9,184 nucleotides of DNA from Acidovorax sp. (GTDB lineage Bacteria; Pseudomonadota; Gammaproteobacteria; Burkholderiales; Burkholderiaceae_C), in contig JASLFM010000394.1 in assembly GCA_030150585.1 (NCBI GenBank), forward strand, positions 1 to 9,184. Direction: 5' to 3'. The translations under genes were made by a program, and so were the position numbers. Under the pieces are notes generated by a model. It was given only the letters and a program-made list of their open reading frames with translations. It had not been told where the DNA came from and did no database searches. How positions within the stretch are numbered: position 1 is the first letter of the stretch; the number at the start of each line of letters is the position of its first letter. Shown here piece after piece: positions 1-6,230 of the stretch.

Positions 1-1
1 C

Positions 2-226
2 TTCAAGGCCGAGGCGTTTGCCAGCAGCGCACCCGCCCCGGCGCCCAAGAGCGCGCCTTCGCACGGCCTGCGCGTGGGCATCGCGGTGTTCCACACCAAG
101 TTCGGCGAGGGCAAGGTGCTGGCGCTGGAGGGGCAGGGCGATGACGCGCGCGCCCAGGTGCACTTCCCGCGCCACGGCACCAAGTGGCTGGCGCTGTCGG
201 TGGCCAAGCTCACGGTGGTGGAGTAG
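2..226 (+). CDS. uvrD: UvrD/PcrA-family DNA helicase, C-terminal fragment (5' part outside the window)
   Basis: Only the last 74 codons are present, reading in frame from base 2 to a TAG stop at 224-226. After a flexible Ala/Pro-rich linker (about residues 5-20 of the fragment) comes a compact beta-rich block with the pattern G-x-x-V-x-H-x-K-F-G-E-G-x-V, seen here as FHTKFGEGKVL at fragment residues 30-40. It is followed by VHFPRHGTKWLALSVAKL. That pattern is the Tudor-like C-terminal domain of UvrD/PcrA/Rep-type superfamily 1A helicases, which in UvrD and PcrA contacts RNA polymerase and couples the helicase to transcription-linked repair. The ATPase and helicase motifs lie upstream of the window, so UvrD is chosen over another SF1A member from this domain alone. 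The gene converges on the binding-protein gene with 8 bp between stop codons. Confidence 0.8.
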   Translation, partial: FKAEAFASSAPAPAPKSAPSHGLRVGIAVFHTKFGEGKVLALEGQGDDARAQVHFPRHGTKWLALSVAKLTVVE

Positions 227-234
227 GCCCTGGG

Positions 235-1209
235 TTACTCGATCTTCACGCCGGTCATGTCCACGAGGTCCTTCCACTTGCGGATCTCCTGGCGCTGGTA
301 GGCCTTGAAGTCCTCGGCGGAGCCCGGCGCGGGCTCCAGCCCCACCTGCTTGGCCAGCCGCTGCATCTCGGGCGTGCGCAGCACCTCGTTCGCGGCCTCG
401 TTGATCCGCTGGACGATGGCGGCGGGCGTGTTCTTCGGCGCGAACATCGCGTACCAGACCACGAGTTCGTATTCGTTGAGCCCGTACTCCCCGGTCGCCG
501 GGATCTCGGGCGCGAACGAGGCCCGCTGGGCGGCCGTGACGGCCACGGCGTTCAGCTTGCCCGAGTGGATCTGGGCGAGGGACGGCCCCACGTTCTCGAA
601 GGCGTACTGGATGCGGCCGCTGATGAGGTCGGTCATCATCGAGCTGACGTCCTTGTAGAGCACCGTCTCGACCTGGATGCCCGCCATCTTCTTGAGCAGC
701 TCCACCCACACCCGCGCGGTGGTGTTGCTGGCGCCGAAGTTGAGGGTGCCCGGCGCGGCCTTGGCCTGCGCGATGACCGCCTTGAGGTCCTTGGCCGGCG
801 CCTGCTTGCTGCCGATCATGATCATCGGCAGCTTGCCCATGAGCGCGACGGGCTCGAAGTCCGCGGCCGGATCGTAGGGCAGCTTGCTGTAGAGGCTGGC
901 ATTGGCGGCCATGGGGCCGTTGGTACCCATCAGCAACGTGTAGCCGTCTGGCGCGCTGCGCGCAACGAACGAGGCACCGATGCCGCCACCCGCGCCCGTC
1001 TTGTTGTCCACCGCCACGGGCTGGCCCAGTTTTTCGGTCAGGCCTTTGGCGATGCCGCGCGCGACCATGTCGGTGCCAGAGCCGGCGCCAAATGGAACGA
1101 TGATGGTGATGGGCCGGTCGGGATAGGCTGCATGCGCGGGGGCGCCAAGGGCCAGGCCTGCGGCCAGGCAGGCAAGGAGCTTGCGCGGGGTGAGGAACAG
1201 GGATTTCAT
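235..1209 (-). CDS. Bug-family (TctC-like) periplasmic solute-binding protein
   Basis: A 324-residue exported protein. A Sec signal peptide covers residues 1-27 (MKSLFLTPRKLLACLAAGLA, then a stretch ending AHA before AYPDRP). The mature start, YPDRPITIIVPFGAGSGTDM, is the hallmark of Bug/TctC receptors (tripartite tricarboxylate transporter family). Further family features are the DNKTGAGGGIGA and PDGYTLLMG segments and a C-terminal helix with RQEIRKWKDLV. These proteins capture carboxylates or other small organic acids in the periplasm and either pass them to a TctAB permease or act as sensors; no TctA or TctB gene is visible here. The ATG at 1209 was chosen because a strong AAGGAGG sits just upstream and the signal peptide begins there. 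An in-frame ATG at 1233 would overlap the upstream stop (ATGA) but add eight residues before the signal peptide. It is the second gene after the dioxygenase, 20 bp downstream. The ligand is unknown. Confidence 0.93.
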   Translation of the reverse strand: MKSLFLTPRKLLACLAAGLALGAPAHAAYPDRPITIIVPFGAGSGTDMVARGIAKGLTEKLGQPVAVDNKTGAGGGIGASFVARSAPDGYTLLMGTNGPMAANASLYSKLPYDPAADFEPVALMGKLPMIMIGSKQAPAKDLKAVIAQAKAAPGTLNFGASNTTARVWVELLKKMAGIQVETVLYKDVSSMMTDLISGRIQYAFENVGPSLAQIHSGKLNAVAVTAAQRASFAPEIPATGEYGLNEYELVVWYAMFAPKNTPAAIVQRINEAANEVLRTPEMQRLAKQVGLEPAPGSAEDFKAYQRQEIRKWKDLVDMTGVKIE

Positions 1210-1229
1210 GGAAGCCTCCTTGGGTGGGG

Positions 1230-2111
1230 TCATTGCACGGTCGGCCCGGCGTCCTGCACGGTGGCCCGGCGCATGGCGCGGCGGTATTTCTCGTCGAAGC
1301 GCGTGCCCCGGTGCATGGTGCTGCGGTTGTCCCAGATGACCAGGTCGCCCACGCGCCAGCGGTGGCGGTAGAGGAACTGGGGCTGGGTGGCGAACTGCAT
1401 CAGCTGGTCCACCAGCGCCCGGCTTTCACCGTCGTCCATGCCTTCGATGGCGCGGATGTGCGATGCGAGGTACAGGGACCGGCGCTGGCTGTGCGCGTGC
1501 GTGCGGACCAGTACCTGGCGCACGGGGGGCTGCATCTCGCGCCACTCGGTGGGGATGCCGTCGAGGTCGAATCCGGTCAGGCTGCGCGAGTAGAAATAGT
1601 CGTGCACGGCGACCAGGGGCGCAATGCGCTCCTGCGTGGCCTTGTCCAGGGCGTCCCAGGCGGCGCGCATATCGGCGAATTCGGTGGCACCGCCCACAGG
1701 GGCCACCTCCTGCGCGGCGAGCAGGGAGGCGTAGGCGGGCGTGGCCTTGAAGGAGCTGTCCGTGTGCCAGAGCTGGTTGCTCAGGTTGATCAGGCGGCGG
1801 ATGTCGCCGGGCTCCAGCAACTGGCCTGAGTCGTCCAGGTTGGAGATATCCGAAAGCTGGGCATGGTCCAGCCGCCGCGGTCGCTTGGCGTTGTAGATGG
1901 ACGCGCCCACCGAAGTCTCCAGTGGCCCGAAGAGCGCGGCCACCCGAAGCTGCTGCGCCTCGTCCAATGCCTGGTCGGGGATGACGAGCACGGCATACTC
2001 GTCGAGGGCCGCTCTCAGCCCCTCGGCGATGGCCGGGGTCGGCGGGACGCAGAGATCGATGCCGGCGATCTCTGCTACGAAGCCTTTGTTCACCGGGGTG
2101 ATTTCAAGCAT
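1230..2111 (-). CDS. TauD/TfdA-family Fe(II)/2-oxoglutarate-dependent dioxygenase
   Basis: A 293-residue cytoplasmic oxygenase that should hydroxylate a small organic substrate using O2 and 2-oxoglutarate, releasing succinate and CO2. The iron-binding facial triad is visible: H116 and D118 in LWHTDSSF, and H267 in NRSTMHRGTRF. T143 in GGATEFADM lies 27 residues after the first His, and R278 lies 11 after the distal His; both match the spacing of the 2-oxoglutarate ligands in E. coli TauD. R282 matches the position where TauD binds the substrate's acidic group. Length is normal for the family. The ATG at 2111 follows GAAGGA with 7-base spacing; a TTG at 2126 would add five residues and has no better site. 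The gene leads an operon with the binding protein and is divergent from the IclR regulator. Members act on taurine, phenoxyacetates, sulfate esters and others, so the substrate cannot be named. Confidence 0.93.
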   Translation of the reverse strand: MLEITPVNKGFVAEIAGIDLCVPPTPAIAEGLRAALDEYAVLVIPDQALDEAQQLRVAALFGPLETSVGASIYNAKRPRRLDHAQLSDISNLDDSGQLLEPGDIRRLINLSNQLWHTDSSFKATPAYASLLAAQEVAPVGGATEFADMRAAWDALDKATQERIAPLVAVHDYFYSRSLTGFDLDGIPTEWREMQPPVRQVLVRTHAHSQRRSLYLASHIRAIEGMDDGESRALVDQLMQFATQPQFLYRHRWRVGDLVIWDNRSTMHRGTRFDEKYRRAMRRATVQDAGPTVQ

Positions 2112-2134
2112 TCTGGATTCCTTCAAACTTTGGA

Positions 2135-2170
2135 ATTTCGACAGTCGAAATATATTTCGCTAATCGAAAT
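2135..2170. promoter_or_regulatory. Tandem palindromic operator between the dioxygenase and iclR-type genes
   Basis: Two 17-bp inverted repeats lie head to tail. Site 1, at 2135-2151, is ATTTCGACAGTCGAAAT, with perfect 7-bp arms around CAG. Site 2, at 2154-2170, is ATTTCGCTAATCGAAAT, with the same arms and one mismatch around TAA. Their centres are 19 bp apart. The inner arms form a third, perfect 14-bp palindrome at 2146-2159. The block sits 24 bp from the dioxygenase start and 20 bp from the regulator start, so a protein bound here could control both directions. IclR-family regulators commonly bind such palindromes next to their own gene; that this regulator binds here is an inference. A -35-like TCGACA at 2138-2143 lies inside site 1 on the + strand, with a poorly spaced GCTAAT at 2159-2164, so the promoters themselves are uncertain. 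Confidence 0.8.
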
Positions 2171-2189
2171 TAATGATAGGGCAGAAAAC

Positions 2190-2969
2190 GTGACCGACAT
2201 CAAGGGTTTACCCAAGGGCGGCGACATGTTCGTAGAGGCCTTCGCGCGCGGACTGGCCGTGATCCGGGCTTTCGGGCCGGGCCATGGCGAGCTCACGCTG
2301 TCGGAGGTGGCGGAGCGCGCGGGCGTGACGCCCGCGGGAGCGCGGCGCCTGCTGCACACACTGGTGGCGCTGGGGTATGCGCGGGTCGAGGGCCGGACGT
2401 TTTCGCTCACACCAGCCGTGCTGGACATCGGCTACTCTTACCTCGGCTCCCTCACCCTGCGGGACATCGCGGCGCCCCTGCTGGACCAGTTCGTGCGCGA
2501 GGCGGGGGAGATATGCACCGTTTCCGTGCTTGACAGGACCGACGTGGTCTACGTGGCGCGTGCGGAAATGCGCAGCCCCCTGTCGCGGCGCCTCGTGGCT
2601 GGAGAGCGGCTGCCCGCGCATGCCACGTCGAGCGGCCATGTGCTGCTGGGCCAACTGCCGCAGGAAGCACAGGAGGCCTACCTCGCACAGGCCCCCTTCG
2701 AGCGTTTGACGCCCCACACGCTGACCGATGCCGGTCCGCTGCGCCAGGCCATCGTACGGGCGCGGGAGCAGGGCTACGCGCTGGCGAGCGAGCAGCTCGA
2801 GCTCGGCGTCTGCGGCCTGGCGGTTCCGGTCAAGGATCGGTCAGGCAATGTGGTTGCGGCCCTGACTACCAGCCTCAGCCTTGCTCGGCACGTGCCCAGC
2901 GCCATTGAGCCCCAGTTTCTGCCCAGGCTGCAGGACCTGGCCCGCCAGATCGGTGGGAATCTGGAGTAG
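2190..2969 (+). CDS. IclR-family transcriptional regulator
   Basis: A 259-residue DNA-binding regulator. The N-terminal winged helix-turn-helix begins with FVEAFARGLAVIRAFG (residues 14-29), a signature of the PcaR/PobR/PcaU-like IclR branch. It continues through TLSEVAERAGVTPAGARRLL (36-55) and the wing around 62-74. The C-terminal ligand-binding domain has the usual landmarks: RLPAHATSSGHVLLGQL (140-156), REQGYALASEQLELGVCGLA (192-211) and VPVKDRSGNVVAALTTS (212-228). Such proteins sense small aromatic or aliphatic acids and act as repressors or activators. Being divergent from the dioxygenase/Bug operon across a palindromic control region, it very probably controls that operon and itself. 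The start is taken as GTG 2190, just after the operator. An ATG at 2226, with AAGG upstream, is a real alternative and would leave the domain intact. The coordinate is less certain than the gene. Confidence 0.93.
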   Translation: MTDIKGLPKGGDMFVEAFARGLAVIRAFGPGHGELTLSEVAERAGVTPAGARRLLHTLVALGYARVEGRTFSLTPAVLDIGYSYLGSLTLRDIAAPLLDQFVREAGEICTVSVLDRTDVVYVARAEMRSPLSRRLVAGERLPAHATSSGHVLLGQLPQEAQEAYLAQAPFERLTPHTLTDAGPLRQAIVRAREQGYALASEQLELGVCGLAVPVKDRSGNVVAALTTSLSLARHVPSAIEPQFLPRLQDLARQIGGNLE

Positions 2970-3086
2970 CGGCGTCCGGCGGCGTTACGGGCGCGAGTGC
3001 TGCTCCGCTATGCCTAAGCGCCGCCAAAACGCTGCAGCGAGCACCATCCAGAGGGTTTGCATGACGGGGCAGCGGCTCCAGGCAAT

Positions 3087-3114
3087 AAAAAAGCGAGGCT
3101 TACACCTCGCTTTT
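3087..3114. terminator. Bidirectional intrinsic terminator between iclR-type gene and phoX
   Basis: A perfect 10-bp stem, AAAAGCGAGG at 3089-3098 pairing with CCTCGCTTTT at 3105-3114, encloses a 6-base loop. An A-run on the left (3087-3092) and T-run on the right make it work in both directions. It lies 117 bp after the regulator stop and 21 bp after the phosphatase stop, so it can end both convergent transcripts. I see nothing recognisable in 2970-3086. Confidence 0.88.
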
Positions 3115-3135
3115 CTATGGAAGGGCCTGGGGCGT

Positions 3136-5085
3136 TCAGCCCTGCAGGCGCATCTGCGAGGGCGTGCCCGTCAGGTAGCCCACGGCGGCGCCGGCCTTGT
3201 TCTTGTAGTTGGCCTTGATCAGCGGGTCGAGCGTGTCCTTGACCAGGCTGTGGATGGAGGTCCAGTCGCCGGCATGCTGGAAGTTGCTCATGATGTAGGT
3301 CCAGCCGTTGATTTCATCCACGGCGTGCAGGCCGGTGGATTCGCCGCCCGCGGGGATCGACATGAGGCGCGAGAGCTGCTTGGTGTCGACGTTGTAGGCC
3401 CACAGGAAGTTGTTCACGTGCTGGCTGCTGTCCTCACCGATGAAGAGCGTGCGCAGTTTTTCCGAGAACTTGAGGTTGTCGGGGTTGGCGATCTTGTCCG
3501 GGTTGGCGGTGTTGCCCAGCGCATCGGCGGCGATGTCCTCGCCAGCCAGCAGGGGCTTGGTGTCCACGGGCATCCAGTCGCTGTTGATGGCGTTGCCGGC
3601 CGTGTCCTTCTGGCCGCCCTTGAGGTTCAGCGCCATCACCACGCCAGCCAGCAGCTGCTTGGGCACCGAGACGCCATTGCCAGGCACGTTGGCGGCGTTG
3701 CCCGCCACCATCGAGGACTGCACGTTCTGCAGCGCGGAATAGGCGATCTTGTCCTTGATGTTGACGGTGGTGCCTTCCATCTTCGTGAAGCCCATGCTGG
3801 CGCCCTTGAAGGCGGCATAGCGGTGGGTTTCGAGGAAGGCGGCGGCCTTGTCCATGCCGGGGTTGATCTTGATCCACTCGGTCTTGCCGTTGGCCACGAT
3901 CTTGGTGTAGCTCGCGTCACCGGGATCCTTGCTCACCACGGTCATGATGTCGGTGGGCTTGAGCGTGTTGGCGAGCTGCTCGATCTCGGCGCTGGTGGCC
4001 GAGCCGAGCTTGATCCAGGTGAGCGGTGCGGCACTGTTCGCGGCCGGGTCGATCGAGAAGCCCGCGCCCACCTTGGCGGCGTAGAGCGTGCCGGAGGACA
4101 GGTCCTTCTCCTTGTCGGCCACGAACACGAAGTAGGCGCTGTTGGTGGCGTCATCGCCCATGAGCGCGGTACGCTGGTCGGGCATGACCTGCACGAGCTC
4201 GTGCGAAATGCGGCCCATGCAGAAGTGCTTCTTGATGGAGGCCGTGCCGTCGGGGTTCACGGTCACTTCGGGCATGTGGCCGTAGTGGTAGGGGTTGGCC
4301 TTGTCGGGGCTGCCGTACAGGTTCTGGCTGTAAGCCTTGAGCTGCGCGTTGTTGGCGTTGAACGCGTCGGGCTCGTACTCCTCGCTCGACAGGTGCGTGC
4401 CCCAGGGCGAGAGGCTGGCGCCGCAGGTGATCCACAGGCCGTACACCTTGGAGGTGTCCACGTTGTGGTACTTCACGAGGCTCAGCTTGCCGGTCTTGGG
4501 ATCCTGGTCCAGGGTGAGCACGGCGATGGGCGAAGGCAGCTTGCCGTACATGTCGGTCTTGCCGTCCTGGGCCCAGGTGGTGTATTCAAACTGCACCACG
4601 GCGAACACGGGGTTGCCCTTCACACCATCGACCTTGGCGTTGGGAACGGTGAGCAGCGAGGTGCCATCGGGCGAGTCGGAGAAATACTGGCGCTCGCTGC
4701 CCGCCACCGTCGTGTCGATGATGGGCTTGTTGTTGATGTCCACGTAACCGCCGGCCAGCAGCTTGCCGCCCTTGCCATCGGAGACCATGTCGCCCGTGAT
4801 GAAGAAGGGCTGGTAGGCCAGCGCGTAGGACTGGCTGGTGTTGTCGCTGAGCTTGACGTTCAGCGTCGAGCCCACCGTGGTCGTGGCCATGGCGGCTGCG
4901 TTGGCCAGCGTGGGGGCGGCCATGGGCGTGAAGGAGGCCGACGAGAACGTGGCGGTGCTGCTGCCGCCGCCGCCGCAAGCCGAGGCCAGCAGCGAAGCCG
5001 TGGCCGAGGTACCGATGGGCAGCATGGGGACGCCAGCCAGGAGTTGCAGGGCCTTGCGGCGGGTGGGCATCGTCGTTTGGGACAT
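3136..5085 (-). CDS. phoX: PhoX-family alkaline phosphatase, Tat-exported, possible lipoprotein
   Basis: A 649-residue protein of the PhoX (DUF839) family, Ca/Fe-dependent phosphatases that release phosphate from organic esters outside the cytoplasm. The N-terminus carries a twin-arginine signal (PTRRKALQLLAG, residues 7-18). LLASAC at 32-37 is then followed by GGGGSS, which looks like a lipobox and linker although Ala rather than Leu sits at -3. Core motifs include CGASLSPWGTHLSSEE (221-236), GRISHELVQV (291-300), GDD (310-312), HRYAAFKGAS with E437 downstream (421-437), NPDNL (534-538) and NFQHAGD (601-607). Many relatives have Cys before the EE pair where this protein has Ser; I do not know whether that matters. 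The ATG at 5085 gives a proper Tat signal with a weak GGAA site upstream. The frame stays open to 5628 but that extension overlaps the next gene and has no export logic. A Pho box upstream suggests phosphate control. Confidence 0.92.
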   Translation of the reverse strand: MSQTTMPTRRKALQLLAGVPMLPIGTSATASLLASACGGGGSSTATFSSASFTPMAAPTLANAAAMATTTVGSTLNVKLSDNTSQSYALAYQPFFITGDMVSDGKGGKLLAGGYVDINNKPIIDTTVAGSERQYFSDSPDGTSLLTVPNAKVDGVKGNPVFAVVQFEYTTWAQDGKTDMYGKLPSPIAVLTLDQDPKTGKLSLVKYHNVDTSKVYGLWITCGASLSPWGTHLSSEEYEPDAFNANNAQLKAYSQNLYGSPDKANPYHYGHMPEVTVNPDGTASIKKHFCMGRISHELVQVMPDQRTALMGDDATNSAYFVFVADKEKDLSSGTLYAAKVGAGFSIDPAANSAAPLTWIKLGSATSAEIEQLANTLKPTDIMTVVSKDPGDASYTKIVANGKTEWIKINPGMDKAAAFLETHRYAAFKGASMGFTKMEGTTVNIKDKIAYSALQNVQSSMVAGNAANVPGNGVSVPKQLLAGVVMALNLKGGQKDTAGNAINSDWMPVDTKPLLAGEDIAADALGNTANPDKIANPDNLKFSEKLRTLFIGEDSSQHVNNFLWAYNVDTKQLSRLMSIPAGGESTGLHAVDEINGWTYIMSNFQHAGDWTSIHSLVKDTLDPLIKANYKNKAGAAVGYLTGTPSQMRLQG

Positions 5086-5168
5086 GGGGATTCGTTCCGT
5101 GTTATGTGCGAAGAAAGGCCGGGCACGCGCCGCAGCGTTGAAACCAGACGCAGTGGTTTTCAGACGGG

Positions 5169-5202
5169 ATGCTAGGAAGCCTGTGTGACAGGTCTGTGAA
5201 AT
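5169..5202 (-). promoter_or_regulatory. Putative PhoB box and -10 element of phoX
   Basis: On the - strand, ATTTCACAGACCTGTCAC (5202 down to 5185) matches the Pho box layout of two 7-bp half sites with a 4-bp spacer. The downstream half, CTGTCAC, is perfect and the upstream half matches at 4 of 7. Ten bases further, TAGCAT (5174-5169) agrees with TATAAT at 4 of 6, at the usual distance for PhoB-dependent promoters, where the box replaces the -35. This predicts a start near 5162 and a leader of roughly 75 bases before phoX. Evidence is sequence similarity plus spacing and the nature of the gene; PhoB binding is inferred. Confidence 0.62.
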
Positions 5203-5203
5203 G

Positions 5204-5228
5204 AAAAAACCCGGCCGGGGCCGGGTTT
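5204..5228 (-). terminator. Intrinsic terminator of the BPSS1780-family gene
   Basis: AAACCCGGC (5207-5215) pairs with GCCGGGTTT (5220-5228) around a CGGG tetraloop, a 9-bp GC-rich stem. Read on the - strand it is followed by a run of six T (5209-5204). It begins 9 bp after the membrane-protein stop at 5238 and sits directly upstream of the phoX Pho box, insulating phoX from transcription coming from the membrane-protein gene. Confidence 0.88.
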
Positions 5229-5237
5229 CTTGATGGG

Positions 5238-6068
5238 TCAGAGCGGGGGGCTTGGAGGAAGGGCTCCGTCGCCCTCCTGCGGGCCATGCGCATACTGCTC
5301 GGGCGGCTCGAAGCAGTCGCGGAACGTGAACACGATGGAGCTGAAAAACATGGCAGCGAGCATCATCGCCGCGCCCACCATGATGCCGCCCGAAGCCACG
5401 CCAAGCAGGCCCGAGAGCAGTCCTGTGACCAGCGCCACGACGAGGCCTGCCGCGAGGAACACCCCCATCCAGGCCATGCCGAAGACGGTGAACGCCCAGA
5501 AGTTGCGCATGCAGGCCACGATGCTGAAGAACAGGCTCTTCACCGGCGGCACGCCATGCCAGTGCACCAGGCCGGGCGCGTGCCAGAACAGCAGCGACAG
5601 CGGCACGTACAGCAGCATCGAAAGCCACATGGCGCCCTGGAAGGCCGGGTCCTCGGCCACCTCGCGCGACAGCGGCGCGCCGCCCAGATAGACCTCGGCG
5701 AACTGCCCGCCGTCCACCAGGGCCGACAGGCCCATGACCGCGAGAAAGCCCACGGCATAGAGCGCGCCCAGCACCATCATGTCGCGCAGGCGCTGGCGTC
5801 CGGTGCGGAAGGCCACGAGCAGCAGCGCGGGCGTGGGAAAGCGGCCCTGCGTGGTCTCGGCCGTGGCCACCATCATCGCCAGCGTGGCCGAAGGCAGCAG
5901 CGCGAGCGCGACGGCGGGCCCGATGAGCGGCAGCAGGGTGGCCAGCGACATGGCCGCCATGGTCATGAAGAACAGCGCCGCCAACGCCAGCGGCTGGCGC
6001 CAGAACGCCCGGATGCCGAGACGCACCCAGAGCAGTCCGGCGCGGGCGGGGACGATATGGAGTTTCAT
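5238..6068 (-). CDS. BPSS1780-family inner-membrane protein of unknown function
   Basis: A 276-residue polytopic membrane protein resembling the BPSS1780 family of Burkholderiales, whose function is not established. It opens with a basic stretch (VPARAGLLWVRLGIRAFWRQ, 6-25). About six hydrophobic segments follow, near residues 26-46, 49-69, 98-118, 147-168, 190-215 and 225-248. It ends in a short hydrophilic Pro-rich tail (253-276). The recognisable stretch is FWHAPGLVHWHGVPPVKSLF (161-180), followed by FSIVACMRNFWAFTVF. The ATG at 6068 is the first start before the membrane segments, but no strong ribosome-binding site precedes it. It has its own terminator downstream. Upstream, a TATAGC near 6087-6092 might be a -10, without a convincing -35. 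It shares a strand with thrB but is separated by the 6126-6230 element, so joint transcription is uncertain. Family assignment is from memory of the motif. Confidence 0.82.
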   Translation of the reverse strand: MKLHIVPARAGLLWVRLGIRAFWRQPLALAALFFMTMAAMSLATLLPLIGPAVALALLPSATLAMMVATAETTQGRFPTPALLLVAFRTGRQRLRDMMVLGALYAVGFLAVMGLSALVDGGQFAEVYLGGAPLSREVAEDPAFQGAMWLSMLLYVPLSLLFWHAPGLVHWHGVPPVKSLFFSIVACMRNFWAFTVFGMAWMGVFLAAGLVVALVTGLLSGLLGVASGGIMVGAAMMLAAMFFSSIVFTFRDCFEPPEQYAHGPQEGDGALPPSPPL

Positions 6069-6125
6069 AGGATTGGGTTATCGATGGTGCTATACGTTAC
6101 ACGCAACGCATGAAACTGGCGCGCC

Positions 6126-6230
6126 CCAAGCCAGCAGACGCCGTGGAACGGGCTTGGCCCGGCTACTGGCGTCGTCCCCCTGCCCGCGCGCAGCGCGAGA
6201 GCGGGGGGAAGCGGCGCAGCCGCTCAGGGG
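6126..6230. repeat. Hairpin-rich intergenic element, likely interspersed repeat of Comamonadaceae
   Basis: A dense set of inverted repeats fills the space between the BPSS1780-family gene and thrB. CCAAGCC (6126-6132) pairs with GGCTTGG (6151-6157). GACGCC (6137-6142) pairs with GGCGTC (6168-6173), crossing the first pair. CGCGC-GCA-GCGCG (6185-6197) is flanked by CCCCC (6176-6180) and a G-run (6203-6208). AGCGGC-GCA-GCCGCT (6210-6224) follows. The tail CAGGGGAG overlaps the last codons and stop of thrB. I recall near-identical intergenic stretches in Acidovorax and relatives, but only one copy is in this window, so the repeat status rests on memory. No T-run follows the hairpins on either strand, so it is not a classical terminator. 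Confidence 0.6.

Noticed and set aside
1863..2189. Upstream extension of the IclR-type gene through the operator and into the dioxygenase gene
   Set aside because: IclR proteins start shortly before the helix-turn-helix; the extension is antisense to the dioxygenase and would place the operator inside coding sequence.
2970..3086. Possible structured RNA or remnant gene after the IclR-type gene
   Set aside because: Only a weak pairing, GGCGGCG with CGCCGCC about 35 bases apart, and no start with a ribosome-binding site were seen; it is treated as a plain 3' untranslated stretch.
2881..5175. Long + strand open frame opposite phoX
   Set aside because: It is rich in His, Gly, Val and Arg with no domain pattern, as expected for the antisense of a GC-rich gene; phoX on the other strand has clear family motifs.
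3136..5628. Open frame extending phoX upstream to an 830-residue protein
   Set aside because: The extra part overlaps the BPSS1780-family gene, has no recognisable domain, and would bury the Tat signal that begins at 5085.
6185..6224. GCA-looped hairpins as a CRISPR-like array or intrinsic terminator
   Set aside because: There are no repeat units with spacers and no T-run on either strand; a REP-like intergenic element is the better description.
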